From Dinoroseobacter sp013215265 (lineage in GTDB: Bacteria > Pseudomonadota > Alphaproteobacteria > Rhodobacterales > Rhodobacteraceae), in the NCBI GenBank assembly GCA_963691755.1, contig OY829366.1, positions 3,100,001 through 3,164,000 of the forward strand: a DNA stretch of 64,000 nt. Reading direction: 5' to 3'. The notes beneath the pieces are model-generated. The model did no database searches and was not told where the DNA came from. It was given only the letters and a program-made list of their open reading frames with translations. The position numbers and the translations under genes were made by a program. Below, in pieces: positions 18,231 through 25,646 of the stretch (positions are counted from its first letter, which is position 1; every line of letters begins with the position of its first letter).

Positions 18231-19031
18231 CTAAATGTCCAACGCCGCGATCACCGCCATTGCCTCCGCATGGAGCGCGGGCGTTGCGGCAGCCAGCACG
18301 CGTCCTCCGTGATGCGCGGGCCCACCAGACCAGTCTGTGACAATGCCGCCTGCCGCCTCGATGACCGCGATTGGTCCGCAAATGTCATAAGGCTGCAGAC
18401 CCGCTTCCATCACCAGATCAATCTGACCAGCTGCAAGTAATGCGTATGCGTAGCAATCCATTCCATACCGGGTCAGTTTGCAACGGGACGCAACTTTGCG
18501 AAACGCATTTGCTTCCACAGCAGACCCGACCTCTGGAAAGGTGGTGAAGATCGTTGCGGCCTCAAGAGCGGTCGTGCCCCGCACCACGAGCTTCGATTTG
18601 CCATGAGGACCGACAAAACCATTTTGACCCAATCCTCCGAAGAATCGCTCGCCGATATAGGGTTGGTCAATGACGCCAAGTTTAGGTCCGGTTTCATCAT
18701 TGAGTGAGATCAAAACACCCCAGGTTGGTGTCCCCGACACAAAGCCCCGCGTTCCATCGATCGGGTCCAGCACCCAGGTCCAGCCCGATGTCCCTTCTTT
18801 TACACCTTCTTCTTCGCCCAGAATTCCGTCATCCGGGCGCCTTGCTTCGATCAGGCTGCGCATTGCCCTTTCGCTGGCCCGGTCAGCCAACGTGACAGGA
18901 TCATAACCGTCCGAAACCTTGTTTTCCGTGCCCAACGCTTGTCCACGAAAAAGCGCGAGCGTTTCCACTCGCGCTGTATCTGCCATAGCGTGTGCCAGGG
19001 CCCAGACCTCTTCTACGTCAATCTTTGACAT
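18231..19031 (-). CDS. hisN: Histidinol-phosphatase, inositol-monophosphatase fold
   Basis: Metal-dependent phosphatase of 266 residues. Motif order: ILGEEEG (metal glutamates), WVLDPIDGTRGFVSGTP (DPIDGT signature), then PYDICGPIAVIEAAGG. GTRGF and the short loop favour HisN-type histidinol-phosphate phosphatase of alphaproteobacteria; plain inositol monophosphatase is the alternative. The start is placed at the ATG at 19031, preceded by GGGGCAAAG, rather than the ATG at 19088. It sits 21 bases upstream of the 8-oxoguanine deaminase and may share its transcript. Other his genes are not in the window. Confidence 0.85.
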   Translation of the reverse strand: MSKIDVEEVWALAHAMADTARVETLALFRGQALGTENKVSDGYDPVTLADRASERAMRSLIEARRPDDGILGEEEGVKEGTSGWTWVLDPIDGTRGFVSGTPTWGVLISLNDETGPKLGVIDQPYIGERFFGGLGQNGFVGPHGKSKLVVRGTTALEAATIFTTFPEVGSAVEANAFRKVASRCKLTRYGMDCYAYALLAAGQIDLVMEAGLQPYDICGPIAVIEAAGGIVTDWSGGPAHHGGRVLAAATPALHAEAMAVIAALDI

Positions 19032-19105
19032 CTTTGCCCCGTCTGCTGCGTCCGTGTCAGGTGTCGCCGTGCAAACGGCGCGGGTCAAGACGATTGACTA
19101 TCTTT

Positions 19106-19474
19106 TCAGGCGGCGTCTGACAGAACACGAGCCAAGTCGAACAAGCGGCGACGTTGGTTTTCTGGAATTGAATAATAGGACCGGATGAGTTCCAACGCCT
19201 CTTTATCCGCTAGCAGATCTCCGGGCAGATCATCCGAAGGTGTATCAGCGGCTTTGTCGCCTAGACCTTCGAAGAAAAAACTGACCGTCACCCCAAGGGC
19301 TGACCCGATTTCCCAGAGCCGCGAGGCGCTGACACGGTTCATCCCGGTTTCATATTTCTGGATTTGCTGGAATTTAATTCCAACGCGCTCTGCCAGTTGC
19401 TGTTGGGTCATGCCAACCATCCATCTGCGATGGCGAACGCGCTTGCCGACATGGACGTCTACGGGATGCTTCAT
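19106..19474 (-). CDS. SinR/PraR-like XRE transcriptional regulator
   Basis: Cytoplasmic repressor-type protein of 122 residues. The helix-turn-helix spans about 9-65 (VGKRVRHRRWMVGMTQQQLA and IKFQQIQKYETGMNRVSASR), followed by a short C-terminal helical dimer region ending RRRLFDLARVLSDAA. The IKFQQIQKYE helix and length match alphaproteobacterial PraR/PhrR-type regulators that influence quorum sensing or surface attachment. It sits alone before a 355-base AT-rich region that carries an inverted repeat (19681-19695) suited to such a protein. The target genes are unknown. Confidence 0.85.
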   Translation of the reverse strand: MKHPVDVHVGKRVRHRRWMVGMTQQQLAERVGIKFQQIQKYETGMNRVSASRLWEIGSALGVTVSFFFEGLGDKAADTPSDDLPGDLLADKEALELIRSYYSIPENQRRRLFDLARVLSDAA

Positions 19475-19829
19475 TTGCTATAGTCCTTTCGCTCCATAAC
19501 TTTTTAAGCAATTTCCGTGCCAATTTTTTAATAGCAGCAAAATTTTTTCCTTTGCGCAGATAAGACGGGCACCTGTACGAAAAACTCAGGGCTTATGAAA
19601 CGAGCGGAGCAACCGCAAGTTTCGTCATAAAGTGTATCAATCACACGCAGAACTCTCCCCAAGCGTGTTTCGCACATGTCATTGCATATTGCAATACACG
19701 TTAAGGTTTAGTTTCAGAATGCGGTACCTATCTTGAGGTGTTATTGAACTATCAAAAGGTATTGTCGGTCGCTTGCCAGAAAAGGCATGGGCATTTACCG
19801 AGGGTGACCGACCCTGGAGTATCTAAATA
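19475..19829. promoter_or_regulatory. AT-rich divergent regulatory region
   Basis: No gene fits here. It separates the divergent SinR-like regulator (minus) and the quinone oxidoreductase (plus). Poly-A/T tracts lie at about 19500-19550. A hairpin-forming stretch at about 19593-19630 has arms TTATGA and TCATAA around an inner GCGG/CCGC stem. A separate 15-base inverted repeat lies at 19681-19695. The size is large for two simple promoters. Confidence 0.45.
19681..19695. promoter_or_regulatory. Perfect inverted repeat, candidate operator
   Basis: Arms ATTGCA and TGCAAT are separated by the 3-base spacer TAT. Operators of XRE repressors often have this size and symmetry. It lies about 206 bases before the regulator's start and 135 before the plus-strand gene. 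Binding by the adjacent regulator is inferred, not shown. Confidence 0.4.
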
Positions 19830-20798
19830 ATGAAGGCATTTGTCGCCAAATCCCCCGAAACGCCACCATCTCTAATCGAGATTGATTCCTCCGAACCCGT
19901 AGAAGGTGAAGTTTCTGTCGTTATCGCGGCCTGTGGCTTGAACTTCGCCGACCTACTTCTGGGAAAAGGACAGTATCAGGAAAAGCGGCCCCATCCGGTT
20001 ACGCTTGGCATGGAACTGGCTGGAACAATTACAGCTCTTGGAGCAGGCGTTGAAGGCTTTGAGACAGGCGAAAAAGTAGCAGTGTTCGCAGGCGCCGGAG
20101 GGCTGGCTGAACAGGGCTGTTTTCCAGCCGAGCGCTGCGTGAAGCTTCCGTCGAGCATGCCGATGGATGTCGCTGCTGGATTTCAGGTCGCCTATGGCAG
20201 CAGCCACCTTGCTTTGCTCGAAGCACGCCTACAGCCAGGTGAGACGCTTTTGGTGCTCGGCGCAGCAGGTGGTGTCGGCCTGACCGCGGTGGAGATTGGC
20301 AAACTTATGGGTGCGCGCGTGATCGCTTGCGCCCGCGGTGTTGCCAAGGGCGAGATCGCGCGCAAAGCCGGCGCGGATTACGTTTTCGAGAGTGAAGATC
20401 CCGACCTGAAGTCAAAATTGAAAGACCTTGGAGGCGTAGACGTTGTCTTTGATCCCGTGGGCGGCCCGGGGTTTCGTACTGCATTGAGCGCGACCAGACC
20501 GCGCGGTCGAATCCTATTGATTGGCTTTGCAAGCGGTGATCTTCCCGACATTCCGGCAAACCATCTGCTTGTGAAAAACGTGTCCGTTCTGGGTTTTTGG
20601 TGGGGGGGCTTCATGGGGTTCGCGCCCGAGGCCCTAACCAGCAGCCTGACGCAACTTCTCCGCTGGTACGCACAGGGCAAGCTAAACCCTCATATCAGCA
20701 CCGTTTTGCCTCTCGAACGCGCCTCTGAAGGTCTCGATCTGATCCGCTCCAGAAAAGCGACCGGAAAAGTGGTGATCTGTTGCGATGGTTCCGACTAA
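19830..20798 (+). CDS. NADPH:quinone oxidoreductase-family dehydrogenase
   Basis: Cytoplasmic medium-chain dehydrogenase of 322 residues without the zinc-binding cysteines, as in quinone oxidoreductases. The GroES-like substrate domain covers about 1-130 (VVIAACGLNFADLLLGKGQY, GMELAGTITALGAGVEGF). The Rossmann domain covers about 130-270 with nucleotide motif VLGAAGGVGLTAVEIGKLMG and DVVFDPVGGPGF. Reduces quinones or enones with NADPH; the substrate is not clear. It is convergent with the LysR gene, 9 bases apart, so that LysR is unlikely to be a classic divergent regulator of it. Confidence 0.9.
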   Translation: MKAFVAKSPETPPSLIEIDSSEPVEGEVSVVIAACGLNFADLLLGKGQYQEKRPHPVTLGMELAGTITALGAGVEGFETGEKVAVFAGAGGLAEQGCFPAERCVKLPSSMPMDVAAGFQVAYGSSHLALLEARLQPGETLLVLGAAGGVGLTAVEIGKLMGARVIACARGVAKGEIARKAGADYVFESEDPDLKSKLKDLGGVDVVFDPVGGPGFRTALSATRPRGRILLIGFASGDLPDIPANHLLVKNVSVLGFWWGGFMGFAPEALTSSLTQLLRWYAQGKLNPHISTVLPLERASEGLDLIRSRKATGKVVICCDGSD

Positions 20799-20807
20799 GG
20801 CATTCAC

Positions 20808-21662
20808 TTAAAATGTCCGATATCCTTCGCGCAGAAGCTCGACCAAATTATCTGTAAGAACACCTGATGATTTAGGCGCGCGATAGAGACAAATTTTCTT
20901 GTTGCCCAATTCGGGAAGCGCGCCTCCATGATCGATGGGACGACCATAAATGAAGGCCGTGCCCTCAAGCGCGGCATGTACTGCAAGATCCGCACTAACG
21001 CTGGCTTCCACGGTACGTGAGCTTTCCGATTCTACCGCCATTTGCCAAGGAATGCCTGCAGCATCCAGCGCACGCTGAACAGGTTGGCGGAAAATACATC
21101 CGAATTCGAAAGCCAAACGCAAAGGCCGGGCGCGCCACGCCTCTCCGCCCAGCGCCCCGATCCAGACCAGCGGCACAGTACTGAGCACCTCGCCCTCGCC
21201 ATCCAGTTGATCTTCCGTAGTCAGGATGATGTCGCATTCACCACGGTGATGAAGCTGCTTGAGACGGTTGGTAAAGGACGACACCAACTGAATACGAACG
21301 CGCGGGAACGCTGCATTGAACTTGTGCAGAACCTCTGGGATCGCCGGATAAACGATGTCGTGAGGCACTCCGAGAGTGACGACACCTTCGTAATCGCGCG
21401 CCGTCAATCGGTTGTATACTTCATCATTTAGAACGAGCATTCGCCGGGCATAGCTGAGCAATTGCTCCCCTGACCCGGTCAGCGAAACTCCACGCCCGGT
21501 ACGATCCAGAAGATCAAGTCCTAAACTCTCCTCCAGACGCTTCAATTGCATCGAAACAGCGCTTTGGGTTAAGTTCAAAAACCCCGCGGCCTTGGTCACG
21601 CCCCCTGTTTCGGCGACCGCAACAAAGCTCCGAAGAGCCGTCAGATCAAGATTTCGGGGCAT
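20808..21662 (-). CDS. LysR-family transcriptional regulator
   Basis: Regulator of 284 residues. The winged helix-turn-helix covers residues 1-65 (MPRNLDLTALRSFVAVAETG, NLTQSAVSMQLKRLEESL), followed by a periplasmic-binding-like effector domain (about 90-280). The ATG at 21662 matches the usual family start; an upstream in-frame ATG at 21734 adds 24 residues not seen in LysR proteins. It is divergent from the DUF1127 gene at 21785 across 122 bases, the normal place for a LysR target promoter. Effector unknown. Confidence 0.9.
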   Translation of the reverse strand: MPRNLDLTALRSFVAVAETGGVTKAAGFLNLTQSAVSMQLKRLEESLGLDLLDRTGRGVSLTGSGEQLLSYARRMLVLNDEVYNRLTARDYEGVVTLGVPHDIVYPAIPEVLHKFNAAFPRVRIQLVSSFTNRLKQLHHRGECDIILTTEDQLDGEGEVLSTVPLVWIGALGGEAWRARPLRLAFEFGCIFRQPVQRALDAAGIPWQMAVESESSRTVEASVSADLAVHAALEGTAFIYGRPIDHGGALPELGNKKICLYRAPKSSGVLTDNLVELLREGYRTF

Positions 21663-21784
21663 ATCAAAATTCCTGATGCTTACTCTAACAATCATTCGTT
21701 TGAAGAATTGATCACATAGCGTCAGATATATCAAGTAGCTTGATTGAAAAGCACTAACCTATCACAAAAACCAAAGGTATCACT

Positions 21785-21991
21785 ATGTTCGTCTATATCG
21801 CAGGTTCGGCACATCCGCTCCGGGCGAGTCGCCGTATGTCATTGCTTTCTTTATTTTCTCTTTGGAAATCCCGGCGCCAACTTAAGCTTCTGACCGCTGA
21901 ACAGCTGCAAGACGCGGGTTTGAGTCATCGTGATGCGGCCAATGAAGCAGCGCGTCCAATCTGGGATGTTCCAGCCAATTGGCTGCGCTGA
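21785..21991 (+). CDS. DUF1127 small protein
   Basis: Small basic protein of 68 residues. The C-terminal half, LTAEQLQDAGLSHRDAANEA followed by ARPIWDVPANW, is the DUF1127 (YjiS-like) arginine/leucine motif. In Rhodobacteraceae and rhizobia such proteins bind RNA or membranes and take part in phosphate, carbon and stress responses; CcaF1 of Rhodobacter is a known RNA-binding member. Its N-terminal 20 residues could be shorter if translation begins at the ATG at 21836 (MSLLSLFSLW). It is divergent from the LysR gene. Confidence 0.8.
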   Translation: MFVYIAGSAHPLRASRRMSLLSLFSLWKSRRQLKLLTAEQLQDAGLSHRDAANEAARPIWDVPANWLR

Positions 21992-22037
21992 CGCATCTTG
22001 GTCTACCATCCCTGCCTATGTTTAGACTTGAAACACG

Positions 22038-22071
22038 CCGGCCTCACAACGATATTTCCTTGTGAAGCCGG
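22038..22071. repeat. Inverted repeat hairpin in leader of Bax-inhibitor gene
   Basis: Arms CCGGC-C-TCACAA and TTGTGA-A-GCCGG form a 12-position stem with one mismatch around a 10-base loop. There is no U-run after it, so it is not a standard terminator. It may end the DUF1127 transcript with Rho help or act as a leader structure. Confidence 0.45.
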
Positions 22072-22112
22072 GCACAGTTTGTCTGGTCTAATGGAACTTA
22101 CGGAGGGTTCTT

Positions 22113-22898
22113 ATGGCAGAATATGAAACGATCCGGTCCGCGAGCGTAGGCGCACGCGCATCTGCCGCGATCGACGCGGGTCTGAAGGCCCACATGAACA
22201 AAGTCTACGGCACCATGTCGGTCGGCATGGTTCTGACAGCGCTTGCGGCTTGGGCCATCGCTGGTCTGGCTGTAACCACCGATCCAAGTGGCGCAACTGT
22301 GGCGCTTCGTGAAGGCCAGTACCTGACCGGTCTGGGCGAGCTGATCTACACCACGCCTTTGCGCTGGGTGATCATGTTTGCACCTTTGGCGTTCCTGCTG
22401 TTCGGTTGGGGCACACTGATGCGTCGTGGCTCTGCTGCAACCGCGCAATTCGGTTTCTTCGCCTTCTCAGCCTTTATGGGTCTGTCCATGAGCTCGATCT
22501 TCCTGGTGTTCACTGGGTTCTCGATCGTTCAGACGTTTCTCGTGACAGCGATCGCGTTCGCTGGGCTCAGCCTGTTTGGCTACACAACCAAGCGCAACCT
22601 GTCAGGCATGGGTACATTCCTGATGATGGGCGTGATCGGCTTGCTGGTTGCGATGATCGTCAACATCTTTCTGCAGTCCCCTGCAATGATGTTTGCCATC
22701 TCGTCGATCGGCGTTCTGATTTTCGCAGGACTGACAGCGTTCTACACACAAGATATTAAGAACACTTATGTCGCAATGGCATCGCATGGCGATCAGGAAT
22801 GGTTGGACAAGGCTGCCATCGACGGGGCGCTGAGCCTCTACATCAGCTTCCTGAATATGTTCCAGTTCTTGCTGATGTTCATGGGTCAGCAAGAGTAG
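22113..22898 (+). CDS. Bax inhibitor-1/YccA-family membrane protein
   Basis: Inner-membrane protein of 261 residues, about seven transmembrane helices. It begins MAEYETIRSASVGARASAAI, a cytoplasmic stretch of about 25 residues, and has the family segments MSVGMVLTALAAWAIAGLAV and GLTAFYTQDIKNTYVAM with an acidic C-terminal region. Bacterial members (YccA) modulate FtsH proteolysis or form pH-sensitive calcium leak channels. A strong GGAGGG precedes the ATG, and a clear Rho-independent terminator follows at 22921, so it is a single-gene unit. Confidence 0.93.
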   Translation: MAEYETIRSASVGARASAAIDAGLKAHMNKVYGTMSVGMVLTALAAWAIAGLAVTTDPSGATVALREGQYLTGLGELIYTTPLRWVIMFAPLAFLLFGWGTLMRRGSAATAQFGFFAFSAFMGLSMSSIFLVFTGFSIVQTFLVTAIAFAGLSLFGYTTKRNLSGMGTFLMMGVIGLLVAMIVNIFLQSPAMMFAISSIGVLIFAGLTAFYTQDIKNTYVAMASHGDQEWLDKAAIDGALSLYISFLNMFQFLLMFMGQQE

Positions 22899-22920
22899 CC
22901 TGGCGCCAATACGAATGAAC

Positions 22921-22953
22921 AAGGGCTGGTCTCAGGATCAGCCCTTTTTATTT
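22921..22953 (+). terminator. Rho-independent terminator of the Bax-inhibitor-like gene
   Basis: AAGGGCTG pairs with CAGCCCTT across a 10-base loop, followed by TTTATTT. It lies 22 bases after the stop codon. Confidence 0.9.
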
Positions 22954-23461
22954 AGAGGTACCGGTCCATTGCTACTGCCGGAAAGGAAATGCCGGGGCGC
23001 AGGGGTACGTTTACCGCGCCGCGTACCTCAAAACCCATGGCCTCGTAGAACGGCACGGCGGTACGTGTGGACTGGCAGACCATGCGGTGGATACCTGCTC
23101 TACTAGCTTGCGCAATCGCATGCCGAACGAGCGTGCTTGCCACGCCCTGTCGTGTGGCGCGGTGATCCGTGATGAGGTGGCGAATTTGGCCGGTGTTGCT
23201 GTTTGGGCGACCACTATCTGGCCCCGTTTTTGTCCACCCCCCTGCCCCAATAATTAGACCCTCTCTCTCGGCGACGTAGTAGGTTCCGCAGGTGATCAGA
23301 GCAGGCTGTGCCCGGCTGATAAGAGGGAGCGCGGTGACAAAGACCGAAGGCGCGTAATCTGGTTTCAGAAGGATGGGGTAGGAGCGCGCCAGCAACGCAT
23401 CAATCGCAGCGATATCTGCGCGGGTGGACGCACGGACAGTGAGGGTATCTGGGGCTTTCAT
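22952..23461 (-). CDS. GNAT-family N-acetyltransferase
   Basis: Cytoplasmic acyltransferase of 169 residues. GNAT motif B region GIHRMVCQSTRTAVPFYEAM and motif A region LITDHRATRQGVASTLVRHA (acetyl-CoA pyrophosphate loop R-Q-G-V-A) are readable. The N-terminal half begins with VRASTRADIAAIDALLARSY. The substrate, amino group or small amine, is unknown. It is transcribed leftwards, ending at the terminator of the convergent gene. It follows rpmG on the same strand, separated by the rpmG terminator. Confidence 0.9.
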   Translation of the reverse strand: MKAPDTLTVRASTRADIAAIDALLARSYPILLKPDYAPSVFVTALPLISRAQPALITCGTYYVAEREGLIIGAGGWTKTGPDSGRPNSNTGQIRHLITDHRATRQGVASTLVRHAIAQASRAGIHRMVCQSTRTAVPFYEAMGFEVRGAVNVPLRPGISFPAVAMDRYL

Positions 23462-23511
23462 AGCCTACGACTTAATAATTGTACGCTACTCCTCAACACG
23501 ATCCCCAAAAA

Positions 23512-23541
23512 GAAAAAACCGCGCGGGGTGTCCCTGCGCGG
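23512..23541 (-). terminator. Rho-independent terminator after rpmG
   Basis: On the minus strand CCGCGC pairs with GCGCGG around an 11-base loop and is followed by TTTTTTC. It starts about 25 bases after the rpmG stop. Confidence 0.85.
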
Positions 23542-23565
23542 CCTCATCCTCGAAGGTTGGAAAGA

Positions 23566-23733
23566 TTACTTAATCTTACCTTCCTTGTATTCGACATGCT
23601 TGCGCGCAACCGGGTCATACTTCCGCACAACCATCTTTTCGGTCATGGTGCGCGCGTTCTTCTTGGTCACATAAAAGTGGCCGGTGCCTGCGCTGGAGTT
23701 CAGGCGGATCTTGATCGTGGTTGGTTTCGCCAT
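23566..23733 (-). CDS. rpmG: 50S ribosomal protein L33
   Basis: Ribosomal protein of 55 residues. It reads MAKPTTIKIRLNSSAGTGHF and YVTKKNARTMTEKMVVRKYD, matching the cysteine-free, zinc-independent L33 form of proteobacteria. The ATG at 23733 is preceded by GAGGAG 8 bases upstream; an ATG 15 bases further is not used by the family. It has its own promoter (TTGACA/TAAAAG, 23793-23820) and terminator, and sits just downstream of rnpB. Confidence 0.97.
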   Translation of the reverse strand: MAKPTTIKIRLNSSAGTGHFYVTKKNARTMTEKMVVRKYDPVARKHVEYKEGKIK

Positions 23734-23792
23734 CTTGGCACTCCTCAAACGGGGCCGCGCGTATCGCCGCCTGCGTGAATTCTAGGTGGCCG

Positions 23793-23820
23793 CTTTTACC
23801 GGGACGCCCGGTCCTGTCAA
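23793..23820 (-). promoter_or_regulatory. Sigma-70-type promoter for rpmG
   Basis: Minus strand -35 TTGACA (perfect), 16-base spacer, -10 TAAAAG (4 of 6 matches). The spacer contains the short palindrome CCGGG-CGT-CCCGG. It lies just past the 3' end of rnpB and about 60 bases upstream of the rpmG start. Confidence 0.6.
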
Positions 23821-23831
23821 CCACATATATA

Positions 23832-24195
23832 TGCGCGGAAGGCCTGTAAGCCGGATTCTGTTCCCCGAAGGGTGATGACCATTCCTCTGGGCGGGGTGTT
23901 ACCACCCGCGCTTTAGCTGCCAACCCGGATCCCTGAGCGAAAAGCGCGCCCAATGGCGGGATCCCTATTTGGCATTGCTCCCGGTGGGGCTTGCCATGCC
24001 GCCGCTGTTGCCAGAGGCGCGGTGGGCTTTTACCCCACCGGTTCGACCGGACCCCAACCTGCGGGGCGGTATATTTTCTGTGGCGCTTTCCGTCGGGTTG
24101 CCCCGCCCGGGCGTTACCCGGCACCGTTGCTTTTTGGAGTCCGGACTTTCCTCGACAGATCCGAGCCTGCCGCGGCCATCCAGCCTTCCACGCGA
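23832..24195 (-). ncRNA. rnpB: RNase P RNA (type A)
   Basis: Catalytic RNA that matures tRNA 5' ends. The minus strand carries the conserved core GAGGAAAGTCCGGACTCC near the 5' end, and near the 3' end CAGAATCCGGCTTACAGGCC, with the usual internal CCC/GGG helices. The first and last 12 bases pair perfectly (24182-24193 with 23833-23844, GCGUGGAAGGCU with GGCCUUCCGCGC), giving helix P1 and fixing both ends. Length of about 364 is normal for alphaproteobacteria. A matching promoter lies at 24202-24229. Confidence 0.96.
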
Positions 24196-24201
24196 GGGGT
24201 G

Positions 24202-24229
24202 ACCTAAGCGGTTCGCGCCCTCAGGTCAA
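24202..24229 (-). promoter_or_regulatory. Promoter of rnpB
   Basis: Minus strand -35 TTGACC, 16-base spacer, -10 TTAGGT. The predicted start, about 7 bases beyond, coincides with the P1 5' end of rnpB. Confidence 0.7.
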
Positions 24230-24238
24230 TTTGGATAT

Positions 24239-24955
24239 TTACGAAAACTTGCCAGCAAGCGCCTGTGCCTGCCCCATATCGACCGCATTGAGCGGCCCTT
24301 TCTCCTGCGATACGAACCGCAACCGAAAGGCGTGCAGGCGGGCCTCTGGATCAGCGTCTGGATACCCTAGGTATGTGAGTAATTCAAAAAACTGGTCAGG
24401 ATCCGGCACGACAGGACTTGCCGCAACCGATGGCCGTGCGAGACCCTGAAGCGCTAAACGTTGCCAGTCAAACCGAGGTCCAGGATCAATCTTTCGTCCA
24501 GGTGCCATATCGGAATGTCCGATCACACCTGCCGCTGGGATGTTCCAGCGCATCAAAATTGCTGGCAACAAGCCCTCAAGGCTGCGCATTTGAGGTTCCG
24601 GATAAGGTTCTGCGCCGGTATTGGCCAGCTCGATGCCGATGGAACGGGAATTGACATCACCTTTGCCCCTCCACCCGCCGGCCCCGGCATGCCAGGCGCG
24701 CATGGGCTCATCAATCATCTGGATGACGGTGCCGTCGCGATCAATCAGGTAATGCGCGGAAACCTCCGAGGCCGGATTACATAGCCAATCGCGCGCGCCC
24801 TCGCAGCTTTGCATCGCGGTGTAGTGCAACACGACAAGTTCAGGCTTCAGGCCGTTTCGGCGTGCCCCAAAATTGGGCGAGGGATGCCAGATCGGGGTCA
24901 GTTGCCAGACTGGGTTTGCGACGCGAGACGGAACGGGCGCGGATCCCATCCGCAT
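24239..24955 (-). CDS. N-acetylmuramoyl-L-alanine amidase (AmpD/AmiD type)
   Basis: Zinc amidase of up to 238 residues that splits muramoyl-L-alanine bonds in murein recycling. Zinc ligands and catalytic residues are visible: VVLHYTAMQS (first His), RAWHAGAGGW (second), IGIELAN (catalytic Glu) and GHSDMAPGRKIDPGPRF (His and Asp). No clear signal peptide or lipobox, so probably cytoplasmic (AmpD-like). The start is doubtful: the ATG at 24955 makes it overlap the upstream lipoprotein gene by 58 bases; the ATG at 24949 is an alternative. It ends just before the rnpB promoter. Confidence 0.88.
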   Translation of the reverse strand: MRMGSAPVPSRVANPVWQLTPIWHPSPNFGARRNGLKPELVVLHYTAMQSCEGARDWLCNPASEVSAHYLIDRDGTVIQMIDEPMRAWHAGAGGWRGKGDVNSRSIGIELANTGAEPYPEPQMRSLEGLLPAILMRWNIPAAGVIGHSDMAPGRKIDPGPRFDWQRLALQGLARPSVAASPVVPDPDQFFELLTYLGYPDADPEARLHAFRLRFVSQEKGPLNAVDMGQAQALAGKFS

Positions 24956-25617
24956 GCAAAGCCATCGCCATCCGGGTCAAGCCCCTCCGGATCTCGCTGG
25001 GGACCCCCTCGCTGCAAAAAGCGCTCCTGTGCCTCGTTGGCATTGCTGTAGCGGTTGCAATTTCGCCCATCGCGGGTCCCAAAGAGATTTATGCGATTGT
25101 AAAGTTGCTGACCGGGCTGATTGGCCGTGGACAACGCGTACTGTACGATATTTGGCGCAGACGAACCTTCGGGTCGATCCGGCACGGCTGTCGGTGCAAC
25201 CACCTGAAATTGCTCGCGTTGCTGTTCAAGTCGCTGACGATCGCTTTCAATGGTTTCACGATTTGCCACAGCTTCAAAATTCTGCTCGTCTGAGAGACCG
25301 GATTGACCTGCGGTTGCACCAAGCGCCGCACGCGTCTGCGCGGCAAGCGTTGCTGCATCTCCAGTTTGCGTAGGTGATCCCGGATCCGTTCCAAGCGCAG
25401 AAAGCGGCGCGCCTACGACAGCCTCAGGGGATACCGCCCCATCGATCCCGGCCACGGCCTGACCCTCAAGCGCTGCGTTACGGGCTTCGCGTTCGGCTAG
25501 ATATCTGTTCGGGTTCCCAAACCCTACGCCGGTTGCTTCCGCTCCACTGTCGGGGATCGGGGTCATGTTGCAGGCGGCCAGTCCTACCAAAATAGCCATT
25601 AGGATCGAGACACGCAT
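24898..25617 (-). CDS. Excalibur-domain lipoprotein
   Basis: Exported lipoprotein of about 239 residues. The signal MRVSILMAILVGLAACNMTP has the lipobox LAAC. A low-complexity, Ala/Gly/Gln-rich middle (about 60-160) with a short coiled-coil-like stretch QRLEQQREQFQ precedes a C-terminal Excalibur-type module: NCNRYSNANEAQERF, RGGPQRDPEGL and DPDGDGFACG, the calcium-binding DxDxDGxxC loop. Its end overlaps the amidase gene, suggesting joint expression and a cell-wall role. The ATG at 25617 is chosen because it directly precedes the signal peptide. Confidence 0.75.
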   Translation of the reverse strand: MRVSILMAILVGLAACNMTPIPDSGAEATGVGFGNPNRYLAEREARNAALEGQAVAGIDGAVSPEAVVGAPLSALGTDPGSPTQTGDAATLAAQTRAALGATAGQSGLSDEQNFEAVANRETIESDRQRLEQQREQFQVVAPTAVPDRPEGSSAPNIVQYALSTANQPGQQLYNRINLFGTRDGRNCNRYSNANEAQERFLQRGGPQRDPEGLDPDGDGFACGWDPRPFRLASQTQSGN

Positions 25618-25646
25618 GATGGATCTGCCCTCAGTTTGCGTCAGGC

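Noticed and set aside
23798..23812. Hairpin ACCGGG/CCCGGT as rnpB terminator
   Set aside because: No U-run follows on the minus strand; it lies in the spacer of the rpmG promoter.
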